Source: Tamarix chinensis (Eukaryota > Streptophyta > Magnoliopsida > Caryophyllales > Tamaricaceae). Taken from it: a stretch of DNA of 64,000 nt. Below the pieces are notes generated by a model. The model did not search any database and was not told the origin of the DNA. It saw only the letters and a program-made list of their open reading frames with translations. Shown here piece by piece: positions 23,271-35,463 of this stretch (the first letter of the stretch is position 1; each line of letters begins with the position of its first letter). Location: NCBI GenBank assembly GCA_030549775.1, contig CM060171.1:5495501-5559500 (forward strand). Direction: 5' to 3'. A program made the position numbers and the translations under genes.

Positions 23271-24624
23271 TTTGCTAAAGCAAATAAAGAAAAAGGAAAA
23301 AGAAGTAGGAAGAAGGTGAAATGACCTAGTGATGCTCTCTTTATAGGTTTTGAGCAAACCCTTCCTTGTGTAGAAGCGTAGGATTCTTACTCCAAGTTCG
23401 GAGTCCATCGGTGTAAGGATATGACTAAGGCTTTGGGTTATGTTATAAAGCTTATGTGTATGGATGTATTGGTGTGCTACATGTAAATATATAGGTATGT
23501 GAACTAAGTATGTGTGTGGTGCATTTTGGCTTGCAAGGAGATAAGGTATGGCGAGCATGGTTTTTATTATGTGTTGTATATGTGGTTTTGAATTGCTATG
23601 TATAGACATGTCTTATGTATCGTTGAAATATTATGGTATGTATGCCTAGATGACTTAGGTGAGTTTGAGTGGTTATGGAAGATTGAGGAAAATAAAGAGG
23701 GGGGAATGAGTGAGGTGATTTGTGGAGAATATCCTAAGTGTCTCATGAAAATATAGTAGGAAAAATAATAAAATGAAGGGTTAGGGACAAGTCTTACACG
23801 AGAAGCATGAGTCTTGCATGGGGTGTATATGTTTTGCATGAGGAAAAGATGTATGTGGGAAAATCTAGTTTGAGGGTTGACTATTGGGAAGAAAGTGTAT
23901 TTTGGGTGATTGGTGTACTTGGGAAAGAGTTAGTACGTGGGTTGATGGAAATATGCATGGGAGCATAACTAGGGTTTTTGGGGAAAAACCCTAAGGATAG
24001 GGGTATTGTGGGAAATGTTGAGGAGGTTGGTTGGACATTGGTGTTGTGGTGAGGGTTGTGCCACATTGAGGGTGTGAGTCAAGTCAAATGGAGGGTAGAG
24101 TTGTGTAGGAGAAGAGGGTTTGGAGGGAAAAGGGAAATATTAGGGTTTTCGAGGGTGACCAACTGGGGTATCATTATCACCTGTGGGATTTAAGGAGTTG
24201 GGTTGTGAGGTTTGAAGTAGATTGAGTATTGTGATGGTGTTGGAATCAAGGGAGAATGTGGGCTGAGTAAAAAGAGGAGATGCTAGGGCCACATAGGCCA
24301 AATTAGGGTTTCAAGGGGAAACCCTAGTGGGAGATGGTGAGAATAGGTGGAGAAATGAGGAATTGGACCTTGATTAATATATGTGGAAGTTCTACATTCG
24401 TTTGTGAGTATGGTGGAAGGTGTATGGGGGTCCTGGAGTCTTGGGGGATGTAGAGGTGCTAAGTTAAGGGATAGGGTATTTCAGGGATTATGGGTTGGTA
24501 GAGTGGTAATGAGTAGGAAGTGCTTGTTGGGGTGTGCATGTCTAGATGGGAGTTTCTTGCTGAATAAGACATGAATAAGATACTAATCACTTAAAGTGAA
24601 AGATCATTAAGTCGGGCCCAGACT

Positions 24625-25015
24625 TAGGATGATATCGCTCCACAGGCTATAATAGTGGCCATAAGCTTTTTGTCTTGGATATCGTTCCACCAGCTATAAT
24701 AGTGGTCAGACGCATTTTGACCTATACTAGTATTCCCGTTCCATTGGTTATGATAGTGTGTGTTCCAAGCTTAATAAGTTAAACCTTGGATAATAATAAT
24801 TCATGAAAAAGATATTAATTACTTACAGTGGAACACCACATGGGTCGGGACCAGACTTAGGATGTTTACCGTTCCACCGGTTATGATAGTGGCCAAAATT
24901 GTCTTATCATGGAGATACTCATATTTACCATTCCACCGGCTATAATAGTGGTCATGCACATTATGCCTTGGAGTAGTTATTTCTGTTCCACCGGCTATAA
25001 TAGTGGGGTCTTTGT
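24625..25015 (+). repeat. Array of six CCAC...GTGG motifs
   Basis: Variants of TCCACCGGCTATAATAGTGG recur about every 50-90 bp, interleaved with blocks such as GTCGGGACCAGACTTAGGAT. The CCAC and GTGG arms can pair. The same array occurs in both giant LTRs near 54.4, 58.7 and 59.8 kb. Confidence 0.8.
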
Positions 25016-25230
25016 ACTCATGTGGATATAATTCGAGAGATGTGTAAAGATTGTACTAATGGCTTAAACTCTGATAGTGGTGATTAATATAACAAACCTA
25101 TTGCTTGCATTATCTATATTTTGTGTTGTGCTCTGTCTTAGCTATATGGTTACCTTACTCAGTACATAGTGATGAGGTCCTTAAGGATTTTGATGCTTAT
25201 GATGAGCTGGTGGGGGCAAAGTGACGTTCT

Positions 25231-25632
25231 AATGTCTCAGGGATGGGGCCAGAGAGGGTGCAATATAGGCCCCAAAAAATTGGGGTGCAAATTTGTAGAG
25301 AGACAATAAAAAATAGAAAGTAGGTTTGAGCATTATTATTATATTTTTATTTATTATTAGTAATTGTATTATTATTTATGTTTTTAAGTATAAACAACTC
25401 TATTATATATTTTTACAAATTTTGTACATTACAAAATAAAAGTGTGCAAAGTTTAATAGGAATTAGAGATCAAATAGATGAGAAATATATTCAAGACCTA
25501 ATTTTGTTAGTTTGTTGAGTTGAAAATATCTTTTAAATATTCATTAAAATATATCAAATAATTTCACCTTTATTTCAAAAATTAATTTATTATATGGTGC
25601 CTGAGTATATAAATTCAACTAATGAAATTACA
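25231..25632. other. AT-rich element interior, nothing recognised
   Basis: No frame or bounded repeat was seen between the truncated giant LTR and the 642-bp solo LTR. Confidence 0.45.
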
Positions 25633-25637
25633 CACAC

Positions 25638-26279
25638 TGTTGGGGTCCCTCCTTAATTAAGGGGGTTTTCCAAAATAATAATAATAATAATGGGGATGAT
25701 GCATGAGTTACAAAGATGATTAATACATTGTACCCCTTGGGAATTTGAGAAGGCAAGTGTATGTTATCATGTGTAATTTACCAATGTTCATTGGCTCAAA
25801 ATTAATGGGAGAGCATTCAAGAGTCATCTTATGGCTTTTGGGTTACCCCCTTCTACTCCTATAAATAGGGGTCTTTGGGAAGGCTTAGAGCATCACAAGC
25901 AAAGCAAGCAATCCTCTACATGAAGAGAGAAAGAGAGAGCCACTTCAAAAGTGAGGTGCTTGAGAAAATTTCTCATATTTTCTCAAGCGAAGTTTGAGTG
26001 TTCCACCACTTAGTTGGTGAGAAAGTCCATCCTTTATAATCCATCCTCTTTTAGGCAAAGAAGTTGAGTGAGCCTCTAGTTCATACTAGAGAAGAATTAC
26101 TTGTAATCCTATTATCATCATAGTGGAAGGTAAGTGGTTTTTCCCTTCAACTTTAAGGGTTTTCCACGTAAAAATTTGGTGTCTTTATTATTCTATTTCT
26201 TCTATTTTTGTTTTGCCCATTATAATCATACAAGGAAAAAAAATGTCTTCTGCTATCAACCGATCCTTTTTCCCCAACA
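25638..26279 (+). mobile_element. 642-bp solo LTR
   Basis: Starts TGTTGGGGTCCC and ends TTTTTCCCCAACA, so the tips are inverted repeats as in copia-type LTRs. It is flanked by CACAC at 25633-25637 and 26280-26284. The duplication is plausible, though the right side lies in a CA repeat. An internal CCTATAAATAGGGG (TATA box at 25860) fits an LTR promoter. No internal region or second LTR follows. Confidence 0.75.
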
Positions 26280-27389
26280 CACACACACACACACAATTGA
26301 TAGCCCAAAACCTCAATGTTTGAGAGACTCTTCCATAGTGTAAACTATCATAAATTGTAATTTTAAAAATTGGATCAATCATTAGTTTATTGATTTAGCA
26401 GTTGAAATATGATTTCGAATTAGTCAGATCAGTAATATATATTAATTAAAATTATATAAGATATATAAGATATTAATCTATAGATAAATATGATTGGCTT
26501 GTGATCGATTTTCTTTACTTTTTCTCACTTGTTGTAGAAATATATATATAAATAGAATAATAGTTTTAAATAGAGAGAGAATATTAGGAATCGGATCTAG
26601 TCGTTCCTTTTGATTTTTAATGATATTTTTATGGACTACTACTAATAATCGGTCGTTAGGTATTTTGTGATTTTTAATTGGTAGGTGACATCAACTTGGA
26701 CAAGATTAATGGGGCTCAACATGATGTCTGCTAAAAAAAAGAAAAAAAAAAAGTAGTTTCAATCTATTGAATCCGATAGGAAATCTTCTCACGTGGTGGA
26801 TTCTGAATAGACGGCTTTCTAACCAACACAACCAGTAAAGGGACAGGATGACCCGTACGAAAGAGACCGAAGAGGACCTTTGTGTGCCCATTGTGCGCAC
26901 GTCAGATAATCAATAATCATTTTGGTGAGGAAATGCAGTAAATCGCGACATGACGGTGGAGTAAATACGGGATCGCAGCCGCGGCTCCCACAACAAAAGA
27001 ACGCAGCCTAAATAGATACCCTTATTTTTAAAGGACGGTCGTCAAAGTAGATGACTGTTTATCTAAAATATAATATTTTTTAATCTATACGTATATACAT
27101 ATAAAGAAGTGTTAAATTCTAAAAAAAAAAGGTATCTAATTTTATTTATATACCCTCACATTCTACGCAGGAGCCTTTTTATTGTGACATAAAATGGAAA
27201 TTCTAATACCTAATTTATCTCTACTATACATTAGATAAGATGCTATTTTGGACGGATGTTTCAAATTGTAAACATTATAAGGAGAATACGATTTTGTGAT
27301 AGGCTTCTGTATTGGAGGAAAAGGAGAGAGAAAAGGAGAAAATAGGCGTTACATAAATAAAAGTGAATCACTTTTGAGATCTTATGGAA
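26280..27389. other. Element interior, no gene recognised
   Basis: Starts with a (CA)n run. The rest is AT-rich with no recognisable domain-bearing frame up to the right terminal repeat of the CACTA-like element. Confidence 0.45.
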
Positions 27390-27891
27390 CTTTCAATAAA
27401 ATAGGAAAATTGTTTAAGGAATTAAATAGGACAATATTGTTATTCTAATAGACAGTCAAATAGGACAATATTTTCACTTTAACAGGTAACTCAAATAGGG
27501 TAATATTTTCACCCTAATAGGTAAGCAAAATTGGGAAATATTTTCGTCCTAACAGGTAACTCAAATAGGGTAATATTTTCGTCCTAATAGTATTTTTGTC
27601 CTAATAAGTAATATAAATAGGGCAATATTTTAAAAGTTCCCCTACTAGCTTCAACTCAAATAGGGTGATAATATTGCCCTTGTTGACAATAATCAAATAA
27701 GGAAATTACAATTGCCCCATTAGAGTGAAAACAAATAGAGCAATCGAAAATTTTACCCTTATAACCCTAATATGATGCAAATAATAGGGCAATATTAGGG
27801 CAATTTTTTCTCCCCCATTAAACTAATAGGGCAATATTTTTATCTAATAGGGTAAATAATATTGTCCTATTTGACTATATATCTTGTAGTG
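27390..27891 (-). repeat. Right terminal inverted repeat of the CACTA-like element
   Basis: The reverse complement of the left terminus, with the same GGGCAATATT/AGGGTAATATT words, ending in CTTGTAGTG at 27891. Several indels separate the two arms, indicating age. Confidence 0.75.
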
Positions 27892-27933
27892 AATATGTAC
27901 TAGTAATACTTATAGTATGAAAAAATAACGCCG

Positions 27934-28009
<76 letters not shown>
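27934..28009. repeat. (AAT)n microsatellite
   Basis: About 25 uninterrupted ATA/AAT units. The leucine-rich frame predicted on the minus strand is a repeat artefact. Confidence 0.95.
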
Positions 28010-29235
28010 GTAGAATGTATGCTTTCGTATGTGCTTTGCTCGTGAAAAACTAGGAGTGTTTTTCATGAAATCCCATCATTTCTTAACCCCTTTAAAATTA
28101 TTGAGTTAATATATAGGTGAGGTTATTGTCTAATGAAATTAAGACTAAACTACTAAGGATAAGAAATTTTGAGTTCGAATTCTCTGTTAGTTTATATATA
28201 TAGATATTGAATTGTAATCTCTTTGGAGGTCCTTTATTCTTTAAAAAAAATAATAATAATGAAGAACTATATATCCAGCTACAAAAGGAAAGGGTTAAAT
28301 ATTCCGGGAGTAAGCGGACCAGAGCTACAACCGTGCGTTCCTAAAGCATCCACGATACATCTTAATTTTCGTCGCCCTAGCTAGTTTAGTTTATATGGGT
28401 CGAGATTCATGAACCAGATCGAAAGGAAGCGAAGGGAAAGATGATGTACGATCAAACCCCTGCTATAACATCACTGACTCAGTGCACACAGAAAAATAAA
28501 ATAAAAAAATCTACTCCATGCATCACGTATCCTCTTTTTTGTCGCGTGGTGGACGACTAAAAAGCTAGAATACGACGCTACCAAACACCACCATGCATAA
28601 ATATCAGTTAGGCAACAGAGCAAGTGACCGCGGCGCAGCCGCGTAGACAGCAACGCAGTGTGCAGAGGTACGTGAAAGAGGGGTATTCATGATATATATA
28701 TATACACGCAAAGGTGGTCATATAGAGTTTTGTCAGTTTGTATAACTAATAACCTGTCAGGGAAAGAAACGTAGTAGGCACACACACCATACACAATCGA
28801 AAATATAATCGAGCTATCATTAGTTAATTGAGAATGATTTACTAAGAGTTTAAAAAGAAAAAAATATATGTCAATGAAAATCATCTATGTAAAAACTAAA
28901 AATCATCTCTGTATATTAATATACATCAGTATATTTAAAAATAAAAACCTATATCACAACTAAAAATATTATATATATTATCATTTTTTTTTCATTTTCT
29001 ATTGTTTATAAAAAGGAAAGCTGAAGTTTCCACTTTCTTCCCGTCTCTTTCGTCTCGTCGCTGTCCCATGCATCACTAACACCGTGTCAATGATTGGTCT
29101 CTCTCTCCCCCTTTTTCGTTTGACAATAAATGAAGCCTGTGAAGTGTCCTCATGCTGTCATGCAATACAATGAATTTGGTTAAATTAAAGAGTGGCTGCG
29201 ACCGACAGGGGACTGTTTATGTCACGTCGTCGTTT
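28010..29235. other. Region upstream of the MYB remnant, no exon found
   Basis: I looked for the first two MYB exons (R2 and the start of R3) in all frames and did not recognise them. A TTTATAAAAAG box near 29007, followed by a CT-rich leader-like stretch, is the only promoter-like feature. Confidence 0.4.
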
Positions 29236-30025
29236 GTAAAAAAACCGGGATCCGAAAAACCGATCCGGTATCCGAAAAAACCGATCCGAAATTTTGGATA
29301 TCCGATCCGGTTTTTGAAAAGCGGAGCGGATATCCGATCCGGTCAAATATAAGTTTGACCGGAGCGGATATCCGATCCGATTTTTTAGTGGATAATCCGA
29401 TCCGTAAAAAATATCCGGTTTTAAGAATAAGTGAGTTATATTTAGGCATAATTTAATTTATAATCTGATTTTTTTCTTTCAATCTTCAAGTTTGGATCAT
29501 TTTTTTACTATAATACATGAGTCCAAATATAATTTACTAAACTAAAGTATAAAATAAACATCCATACTCTACAAATAGTCAAATAGGTCACGACCTACGC
29601 ACACGCAAGCACCCAAACCAGAAAAAAAAACTCCTAAATTTTTTGAACCTCTTAACTTAGGTCGTTCCACAGTTCTAGAGTGTCATTGTTCACAAATCTT
29701 GATCGCTAATTTTTTTTGGATATGATTAATCATGTATTTTATCTTTTTGTATGCAACCTAAATATTTAAACAAGTGTTTATGCTGAAATTTTTTTTTAGT
29801 TATAGATTATATATGTAAATTTAATAATCGAATATTTTTTTTTCAATAATCCGATATATCCGATATCCGACCGGATATCCGATCCGATATTTCGGATATC
29901 CGATGTTTCGGATATCCGGTGTTTCGGATACGGATTCGGATATGGGATATCGAATATCCGGTCGGATCGGATATCCGAAAAAAATATCCGATCGGATACG
30001 GATATCCGACATTGCACACCCCTAG
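29236..30025. mobile_element. hAT-like non-autonomous element with ATCCGA-rich ends
   Basis: Both ends (29236-29420 and 29850-30010) are dense in GGATATCCGAT/CCGATCCG words in both orientations. The right end closes with CATTGCACACCCCTAG, the complement of a (TA)GGGGTGTGCAATG-type terminus known from plant hAT elements. The left terminus is degenerate (perhaps ACAGGGGACTG near 29206) and no 8-bp duplication was found. It encodes nothing recognisable. It may lie inside intron 2 of MYB-A. Confidence 0.5.
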
Positions 30026-30376
30026 AAGTAAGGGCTTCGGCTGTATTTTAAAGAAGTTTCGAGTTGGAATCACTTTCGACGTACATTTTTAGGAGTAAAA
30101 GGACACTTATAAGTCTATTGAGATAACATGGACGGTTCACGGTTGTAGCGTTGGAGTCTGTACTTTTATGTTGGTTGGGAGTGGGGTTGGGGCTGACGCA
30201 TAAAACAAACTTATATTGCATGATGCATTTTAGGATTTCGATAAAATAAAATTAAATAATATATACTCATATTTTTTAACATTTATTATAGTATGTCTAC
30301 ATTTTAAAATAAATATTTTTATATAGTTTATATGTCAATTCGATTGTTGATTCCCATGCCTTACGTATGCATGCAG
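30026..30376 (+). other. Probable MYB-A intron 2 (3' part)
   Basis: AT-rich DNA ending in GTATGCATGCAG|A, an acceptor at the position where R2R3-MYB genes carry their second intron, inside the Arg codon before W of the third MYB-repeat segment. Confidence 0.5.
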
Positions 30377-30560
30377 ATGGGCGCTAATAGCTGGAAGACT
30401 TCCTGGACGAACTACAAATGATGTAAATAATTATTGGAACTCCCGTTTCCCCAAGAAACGCTCCCTCGAACAGAAAAAGACCATAAGCACCACGGCACAT
30501 GCCACTATTTGTGCAGTGGAAACCACCTTTGCTACCACTACCGAGATCATTAAGCCTTAA
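30377..30560 (+). pseudogene. MYB-A: R2R3-MYB last exon, first fragment
   Basis: The exon opens in the Arg codon and reads W-A-L-I-A-G-R followed by [14 protein letters not shown], the recognition-helix half of the R3 repeat. The (A/S/T)NDV variant is typical of dicot anthocyanin MYBs. It continues to EIIKP, where the subgroup-6 motif KP(R/Q)PRTF begins, and is cut there by Copia-B. The pentamer before the element (CTTAA) produces a TAA stop in frame; the right target copy is CTCAG. Exons 1 and 2 were not found nearby. Family members activate anthocyanin genes with bHLH and WD40 partners. This copy cannot encode that protein. Confidence 0.8.
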
Positions 30561-30768
30561 TGTTAGAATATATTCCTATATATTCTGATCTGGTCTAACA
30601 GTATATTTGTTATATTTGTTAGGTAAAGATTTAGTTCATTAGTTACCTCTCAATCATCCCTAATTTGTAGCTTATCAGTTTAATAATTCTAGCCTAACTT
30701 CACGTATGTATTCATGTATATAAGCCTATTGTGATGAATGGAAAAGGCGAGGAATTCACTGTCTTTCA
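30561..30768 (+). repeat. Copia-B 5' LTR (208 bp)
   Basis: Starts TGTTAGAATATATTCC and ends CACTGTCTTTCA. It contains a TATATAAG box near 30716 followed by the likely transcript start. Confidence 0.92.
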
Positions 30769-30780
30769 TGGTATCAGATT
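30769..30780 (+). other. Copia-B primer-binding site
   Basis: TGGTATCAGATT directly after the 5' LTR. The first nine bases match the usual initiator tRNA-Met primer site of plant copia elements. Confidence 0.85.
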
Positions 30781-30858
30781 AAGGTTTCGACCTTGGCTTC
30801 CTTCTCTTCCCGAACAAACAGCCCTTCTTCTTCCTTATCTTTCTTCTTCCGCTGCATC

Positions 30859-33800
30859 ATGACTAATATTTCCAAATTCCATCCCGCTTTGACAATCACC
30901 AATGTCAAGTCCCTCGTTCCCGTCGAGTTGGACACCGAGACTGAAATGTATCACTCTTGGGCTGCTTTATTCAAAGTTCTTGTTAGGATTCACGACGTGT
31001 ATGGCCACATCATCCCACCAACTGAACCAGAGGCGGTCGCCGCCTATGAGACGACAAAGGCTGCCGATTTGTCTCTTTGGAAACGCCTTGACGTGGCGGT
31101 TCTTCAATGGATATACGGGACTATATCCAACACTCTTCTCCTTGCTATCCTTCTCAAAGACGACACTGCTCAAGGGGCATGGGCTCGTCTCGAGTCGATG
31201 TTTCAAGACAACAAGGCTTCCAGGGCAACCCACCTTGAACAGGAGTTGTGTGATCTCAACTTCGATGATTTCACTTCCATTGATGGCTACTGCAATCACA
31301 TCAAGTCCTTGACCGATCGTCTTGCGGATGTTGATGCTCCTATCCCAAATAGCTGCCTTGTACTTAAACTCACTGGTGGTCTCCCTGAAGCTTACTCCGG
31401 CACGGTGGATTTCATCCAAAACCAAGAACCGCTTCCATCATTCGAGAGTTGTCGATCCCACCTGAAACTTGCGGAGCGAACCATCAAAAATCGCTTGGAA
31501 AAGGAGGGTGGGTCCGGTAACCGCACTCAGGCAGCTCTTGTTGCTTCCATTGGCGACCAGCAGACCAGTGAGACATATTCGTCTCGTCCAAATTCTAGAA
31601 ATAATAAGCCAGACAAGAAGTCAGGCTCTACATCTGGAAAAGGGAAGATGACTGGAGCGGGGACCCAACAGCAAGGGTCCAATTCATTTCCTGGGCCAAA
31701 CTGGCAGCAACAACCATGGGCATCTTGGGCCCAATGGTTGTCTCGATGGCCTGTACCCCCACCTTGCCCATATCCGGCAGCATCTTGGGCTCCTCGGGCT
31801 GCTCCAACCATGGGTCCAAGGCCTGTTGGGCCTGGGATTCTGGGGCCCCGTCCACATCAAGCATACAATGCAATGGGTTCTTCAGTTAGTTACTCTCCTA
31901 CGGACATAGAAGCAGCCATGCATGCTCTCTCCTTTGCTCAACCGGACGGAAATTACTACATGGACACCGGTGCAACCTCTCATATGACTGTGGATCAAGG
32001 TATTCTTTTCCCTTATTTCAATTCGAGCATTAAAAATAACATTGTTGTTGGTAGTGGTGATTTAATTCCAATTGTTGGTCATGGTAGCACTACATTACCC
32101 TCTCCTTTTCCTCCTTTTACCTTAAATAATGTCTTACATGCTCCGAAATTGATTAAAAACTTGATTTCAGTCCACAAATTCACCACTGATAATATGGTTT
32201 CCATTACTTTTGATCCTTACGGGTTTTCCGTTCGTGATTTACAAACAGGAACCATACTCCTGAGATGTAACAGTACTGGTGATCTCTATCCTCTTTTCTC
32301 AAACACTCAAGCCACACATCCAATCCATAATTCAGCACTCACTGCTATATCATTCGATCTTTGGCATAATCGTTTAGGGCACCCTGGCGCTGCTGTTCTT
32401 AGCTCTCTTAGTAGTACAGATTTAATTGATTGTGATAAGGCTTGTATGTCGTATTGTTCTTCTTGTCCTCTTGGAAAACATAATAAATTACCATTTAATG
32501 ATTCTATGTCTCGTACTGTTCTTCCATTTGACATAATTCATAGTGATCTTTGGACGTCTCCTATTATTAGTTCATCTGGCCATTGTTATTATCTTTTATT
32601 TCTTGATGATTACAGCAAATTTTTATGGACTTTCCCTATCTCAAGAACATCTGAAGTTAAACACTTATTTAAATCTTTTCATTCTCTTATCCATACACAA
32701 TTTGAACGTAACATTAAGACCTTTCAATGTGACAATGGCACCGAATATATTAATAGTACCTTTGAAGAGTTCTTTGATCAACATGGCATGCTATTCCGTC
32801 TTTCTTGTCCCCATTCTTCTCCTCAAAATGGAAAAGCCGAACGACACATAAAATCAATAAACAACATTATACGGACCTTACCTGCCCATGCTTCCTTGCC
32901 TCTCTCTTTTTGGCATCACGCCTTAGAAATGGCCACATATCTCCTAAACATTCTACCAACCAAAGTATTAGGATTTAAGTCTCCCACTCAAATTCTTTAT
33001 CAACGCGACCCTATATATTCGGATTTACGTGTTTTTGGTTGTCTATGTTTTCCCCTTTTTCCTTCCACTACTATAAATAAGTTGCAAGAACGGTCCACCC
33101 CTTGTGTTTATTTGGCCCCGCTAAGAATCACCGTGGTTCCAAGTGCTATGATATGTCAAACGGAAAAATCATTGTTTGCCGACATGTGAAATTTATTGAA
33201 ACCGAATTTCCCTTCTCTAAACTTCACAATGCTCATAAACATGATTATGATATTTTGGATGTAAATCCCATTTCCCATCATTTACATTACCAAACTAGCA
33301 CTCAAAACACAAATCAGGTTGTTGAAAATAGGAAGCACGTACCTATCTTGGACACACCTCCCTCACGTGGGCCACACTCTGCTAGCCCACATTCTACATC
33401 TCACCTTTCTTCTTCACCATCTGCTCAGGGGTCCACTTCTCTAGGCCCAACTCATACCTCTTCTACTTCCTCACCCACTGTTGCACACTCTCAGCAGCCC
33501 AGTCCAACCACATCTCCTCCCTTATTTCGGACTGGGCTTACCATCCAGTCTAGCCCAAACACATCCAACATACAAACACAAAATACTCCTTCTGCCCCCA
33601 CTATTCCTAATTCCCATACAATGACAACTAGAGCAAAAAATGGCATTTTCAAACCAAATTCCAAATACTTTACCAATTTAAATGTCACGACCACTCCTAG
33701 CATCTCTCCTATACCCAAGGACCCTGTTAGTGCTATTCGTGATCAAAATTGGAAAAATGCAATGTTAGATGAATTTAATGCTCTAATTGCTAATAATACA

Positions 33801-35261
33801 TGGGAATTGGTACCTAGGCCTAAGGATGTGAATGTTATTCGATCTATGTGGATTTTTCATCATAAGTGGAATTCTGATGGTTCTTTTGAGAGGCATAAAG
33901 CCCGTCTTGTAGGTGATGGGAAAACTCAACAGCAGGGTGTTGATTGTGATGAGACTTTTAGTCCGATTGTTAAGCCGGCTACTATTCGTATTGTCCTTAG
34001 CATTGCTCTTTCAAAATCTTGGCTCATTCATCAGTTGGATGTCAAGAATGCTTTCCTACATGGTCATCTCAATGAAACAGTCTATATGCATCAACCCATG
34101 GGGTTCCGCGATAAACATCTCCCTGATCATGTGTGTTTACTAAAGAAATCTCTCTATGGCCTAAAACAGGCTCCTCGGGCCTGATATCAGCGGTTTGCAG
34201 ATTTTGTGCCCACTATTGGTTTCTCTCATAGTAAATCTGATCATTTATTGTTCATTTACAGATAGGGTTCGGGTATGGCTTATATACTGTTGTATGTTGA
34301 TGATATAATTCTTACGGCATCTTCTGTTCGTCTGCGGGCGCATTTCATGTCACTTATGGGCTCCGAGTTTGCAATGAAAGATCTGGGTCCTTTGAGTTAT
34401 TTTTTGGGAATTGCGGTGACCCGTAATGCTAATGGTATATTCTTGTCACAGAAACAATATGCCTCAGAGATTTTAGACAAGGCCGGGATGTCTAACTGTA
34501 GTCCTTGTCACACTCCTGTCGATACTAAACCTAAGCTCAGTGCCTCTAAGGACTCTCCTTATGAAGATCCTACTAAGTATCGCAGTCTTGCTGGTGCTTT
34601 ACAGTATCTTACTTTCACTAGGCCCAACATCTCTTATGTAGTCCAGCAGGTTTGTCTTCATATGCATGACCCTCGGCACGAGCATATGAATGCTCTTAAG
34701 CGTATTTTACTCTATCTACAGGCCACTCTGTCTTTTGGTTTACACTTATCTAAATCCTCTCTTAACCAACTCATTTCTTATACTGATGCTGACTAGGGAG
34801 GATGTCAGGATACCAGGAGATCTACTTCTGGTTATTGTGTTTTTCTTGGTGACAACTTGGTCTCTTGGTCGTCTAAACGACAACCAACATTGTCCCGTTC
34901 TAGTGCGCAAGCTGAGTACCGTGGGGTTGCAAATGTAGTTTCTGATTCCCGTTGGATTAGAAATTTGTTACTTGAGTTACATTGTCCGATCCAGAAAGCT
35001 ACCATGGTTTATTGTGATAATGTGAGTGCCATTTATTTATCCGGGAACCCAGTGCAACATCAACGCACTAAACACATTGAAATGGACATTCATTTCGTTC
35101 ATGAAAAAGTGGCGAAAGGTGAAGTACGAGTTTTCCATGTTCCTTCTCGATATTAAATTGCTGATATTTTTACAAAGGGACTTCCTCGTATATTATTTGA
35201 CAACTTCCGGAACAGTCTTCGCATTCGTGATCCTCCCGCTACGACTGAGGGGGTGTGTTAG
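30859..35261 (+). pseudogene. Copia-B gag-pol polyprotein, frameshifted with four stops
   Basis: The gag ATG is at 30859. A UBN2-type gag without a visible zinc knuckle is followed by a Pro/Gly/Trp-rich linker, then protease (YYMDTGATSHMT), integrase (LWHNRLGHPG ... CSSCPLGKHNKLPF, IIHSDLW, SSPQNGKAERH), reverse transcriptase (HQLDVKNAFLHG and an intact LLYVDDIIL) and RNase H (RSTSGYCVFLG, QAEYRGVAN). The frame shifts by one base near 33113 in the integrase-RT linker. Later stops are at 34182-34184 (TGA for an expected Trp), 34263-34265 (TAG for Gln), 34794-34796 (TAG for Trp) and 35154-35156 (TAA for Gln). The final stop falls inside the 3' LTR. Confidence 0.92.
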
Positions 35262-35463
35262 AATATATTCCTATATATTCTGATCTGGTCTAACAGTATA
35301 TTTGTTATATTTGTTAGGTGTAGATTTAGTTCCTTAGTTACCTCTCAATCATCCCTAGTTTGTAGCTAATTAGTTTAATAATTCTAGCCTAACTTCACGT
35401 ATGTATTCATGTATATAAGCCTATTGTGATGAATGGAAAAGGCGAGGAATTCACTGTCTTTCA
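35256..35463 (+). repeat. Copia-B 3' LTR (208 bp)
   Basis: Same length as the 5' LTR, with about six differences (for example GTGTAGAT against GTAAAGAT). It is preceded by the purine tract TGAGGGGGTG. Confidence 0.92.

Larger units (their letters stand above)
21990..25230 (+). mobile_element. Truncated copy of the giant (~5 kb) LTR family
   Basis: It has the same succession of blocks as the LTRs at 50-60 kb: an AT-rich lead-in, a pyrimidine/GC-rich block with proline-rich pseudo-frames (22080-23210), a TATA-like CCTATAAGTATCCC near 22622, an (ATC)n run, then six copies of the CCAC...ATAATAGTGG motif at 24630-25015. Neither the TGTAATACCCC start nor the GGGGGTGTTACA end was found, and no target duplication could be defined. 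Predicted frames here are compositional artefacts. Confidence 0.6.
16783..27891. mobile_element. 11.1-kb CACTA-like element without transposase
   Basis: The left end CACTACAAGATATATAG at 16783 is matched by the inverted right end CTATATATCTTGTAGTG at 27891. Similarity continues inward for about 0.45-0.5 kb on both sides through repeated GGGCAATATT/CCCTATTTG words, down to TTTAATTCCTTAAACA on the left and its complement near 27400. CACTA termini with dense subterminal repeats are the hallmark of En/Spm elements. No transposase frame is present, so it is non-autonomous or its coding part is lost. Flanking trinucleotides (TCC left, AAT right) do not match, so an ancient insertion, a rearrangement or two separate ends remain possible. 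Confidence 0.6.
30561..35463 (+). mobile_element. Copia-B: Ty1/copia LTR retrotransposon in MYB-A
   Basis: A complete small copia element with LTRs of 208 bp at 30561-30768 and 35256-35463, a primer-binding site TGGTATCAGATT at 30769 (initiator tRNA-Met type), a purine-rich tract TGAGGGGGTG before the 3' LTR, and a gag-pol region between. Target pentamers CTTAA and CTCAG differ by two transitions. The LTRs differ at about six positions by eye. It sits in the MYB-A last exon, same orientation. Confidence 0.93.

Noticed and set aside
27875..28066. Leucine-repeat frame on the minus strand
   Set aside because: A translation of the (AAT)n microsatellite.
28010..30376. Search for MYB exons 1 and 2
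   Set aside because: No R2 or early R3 text was recognised in any frame. They may be farther upstream, deleted or missed.
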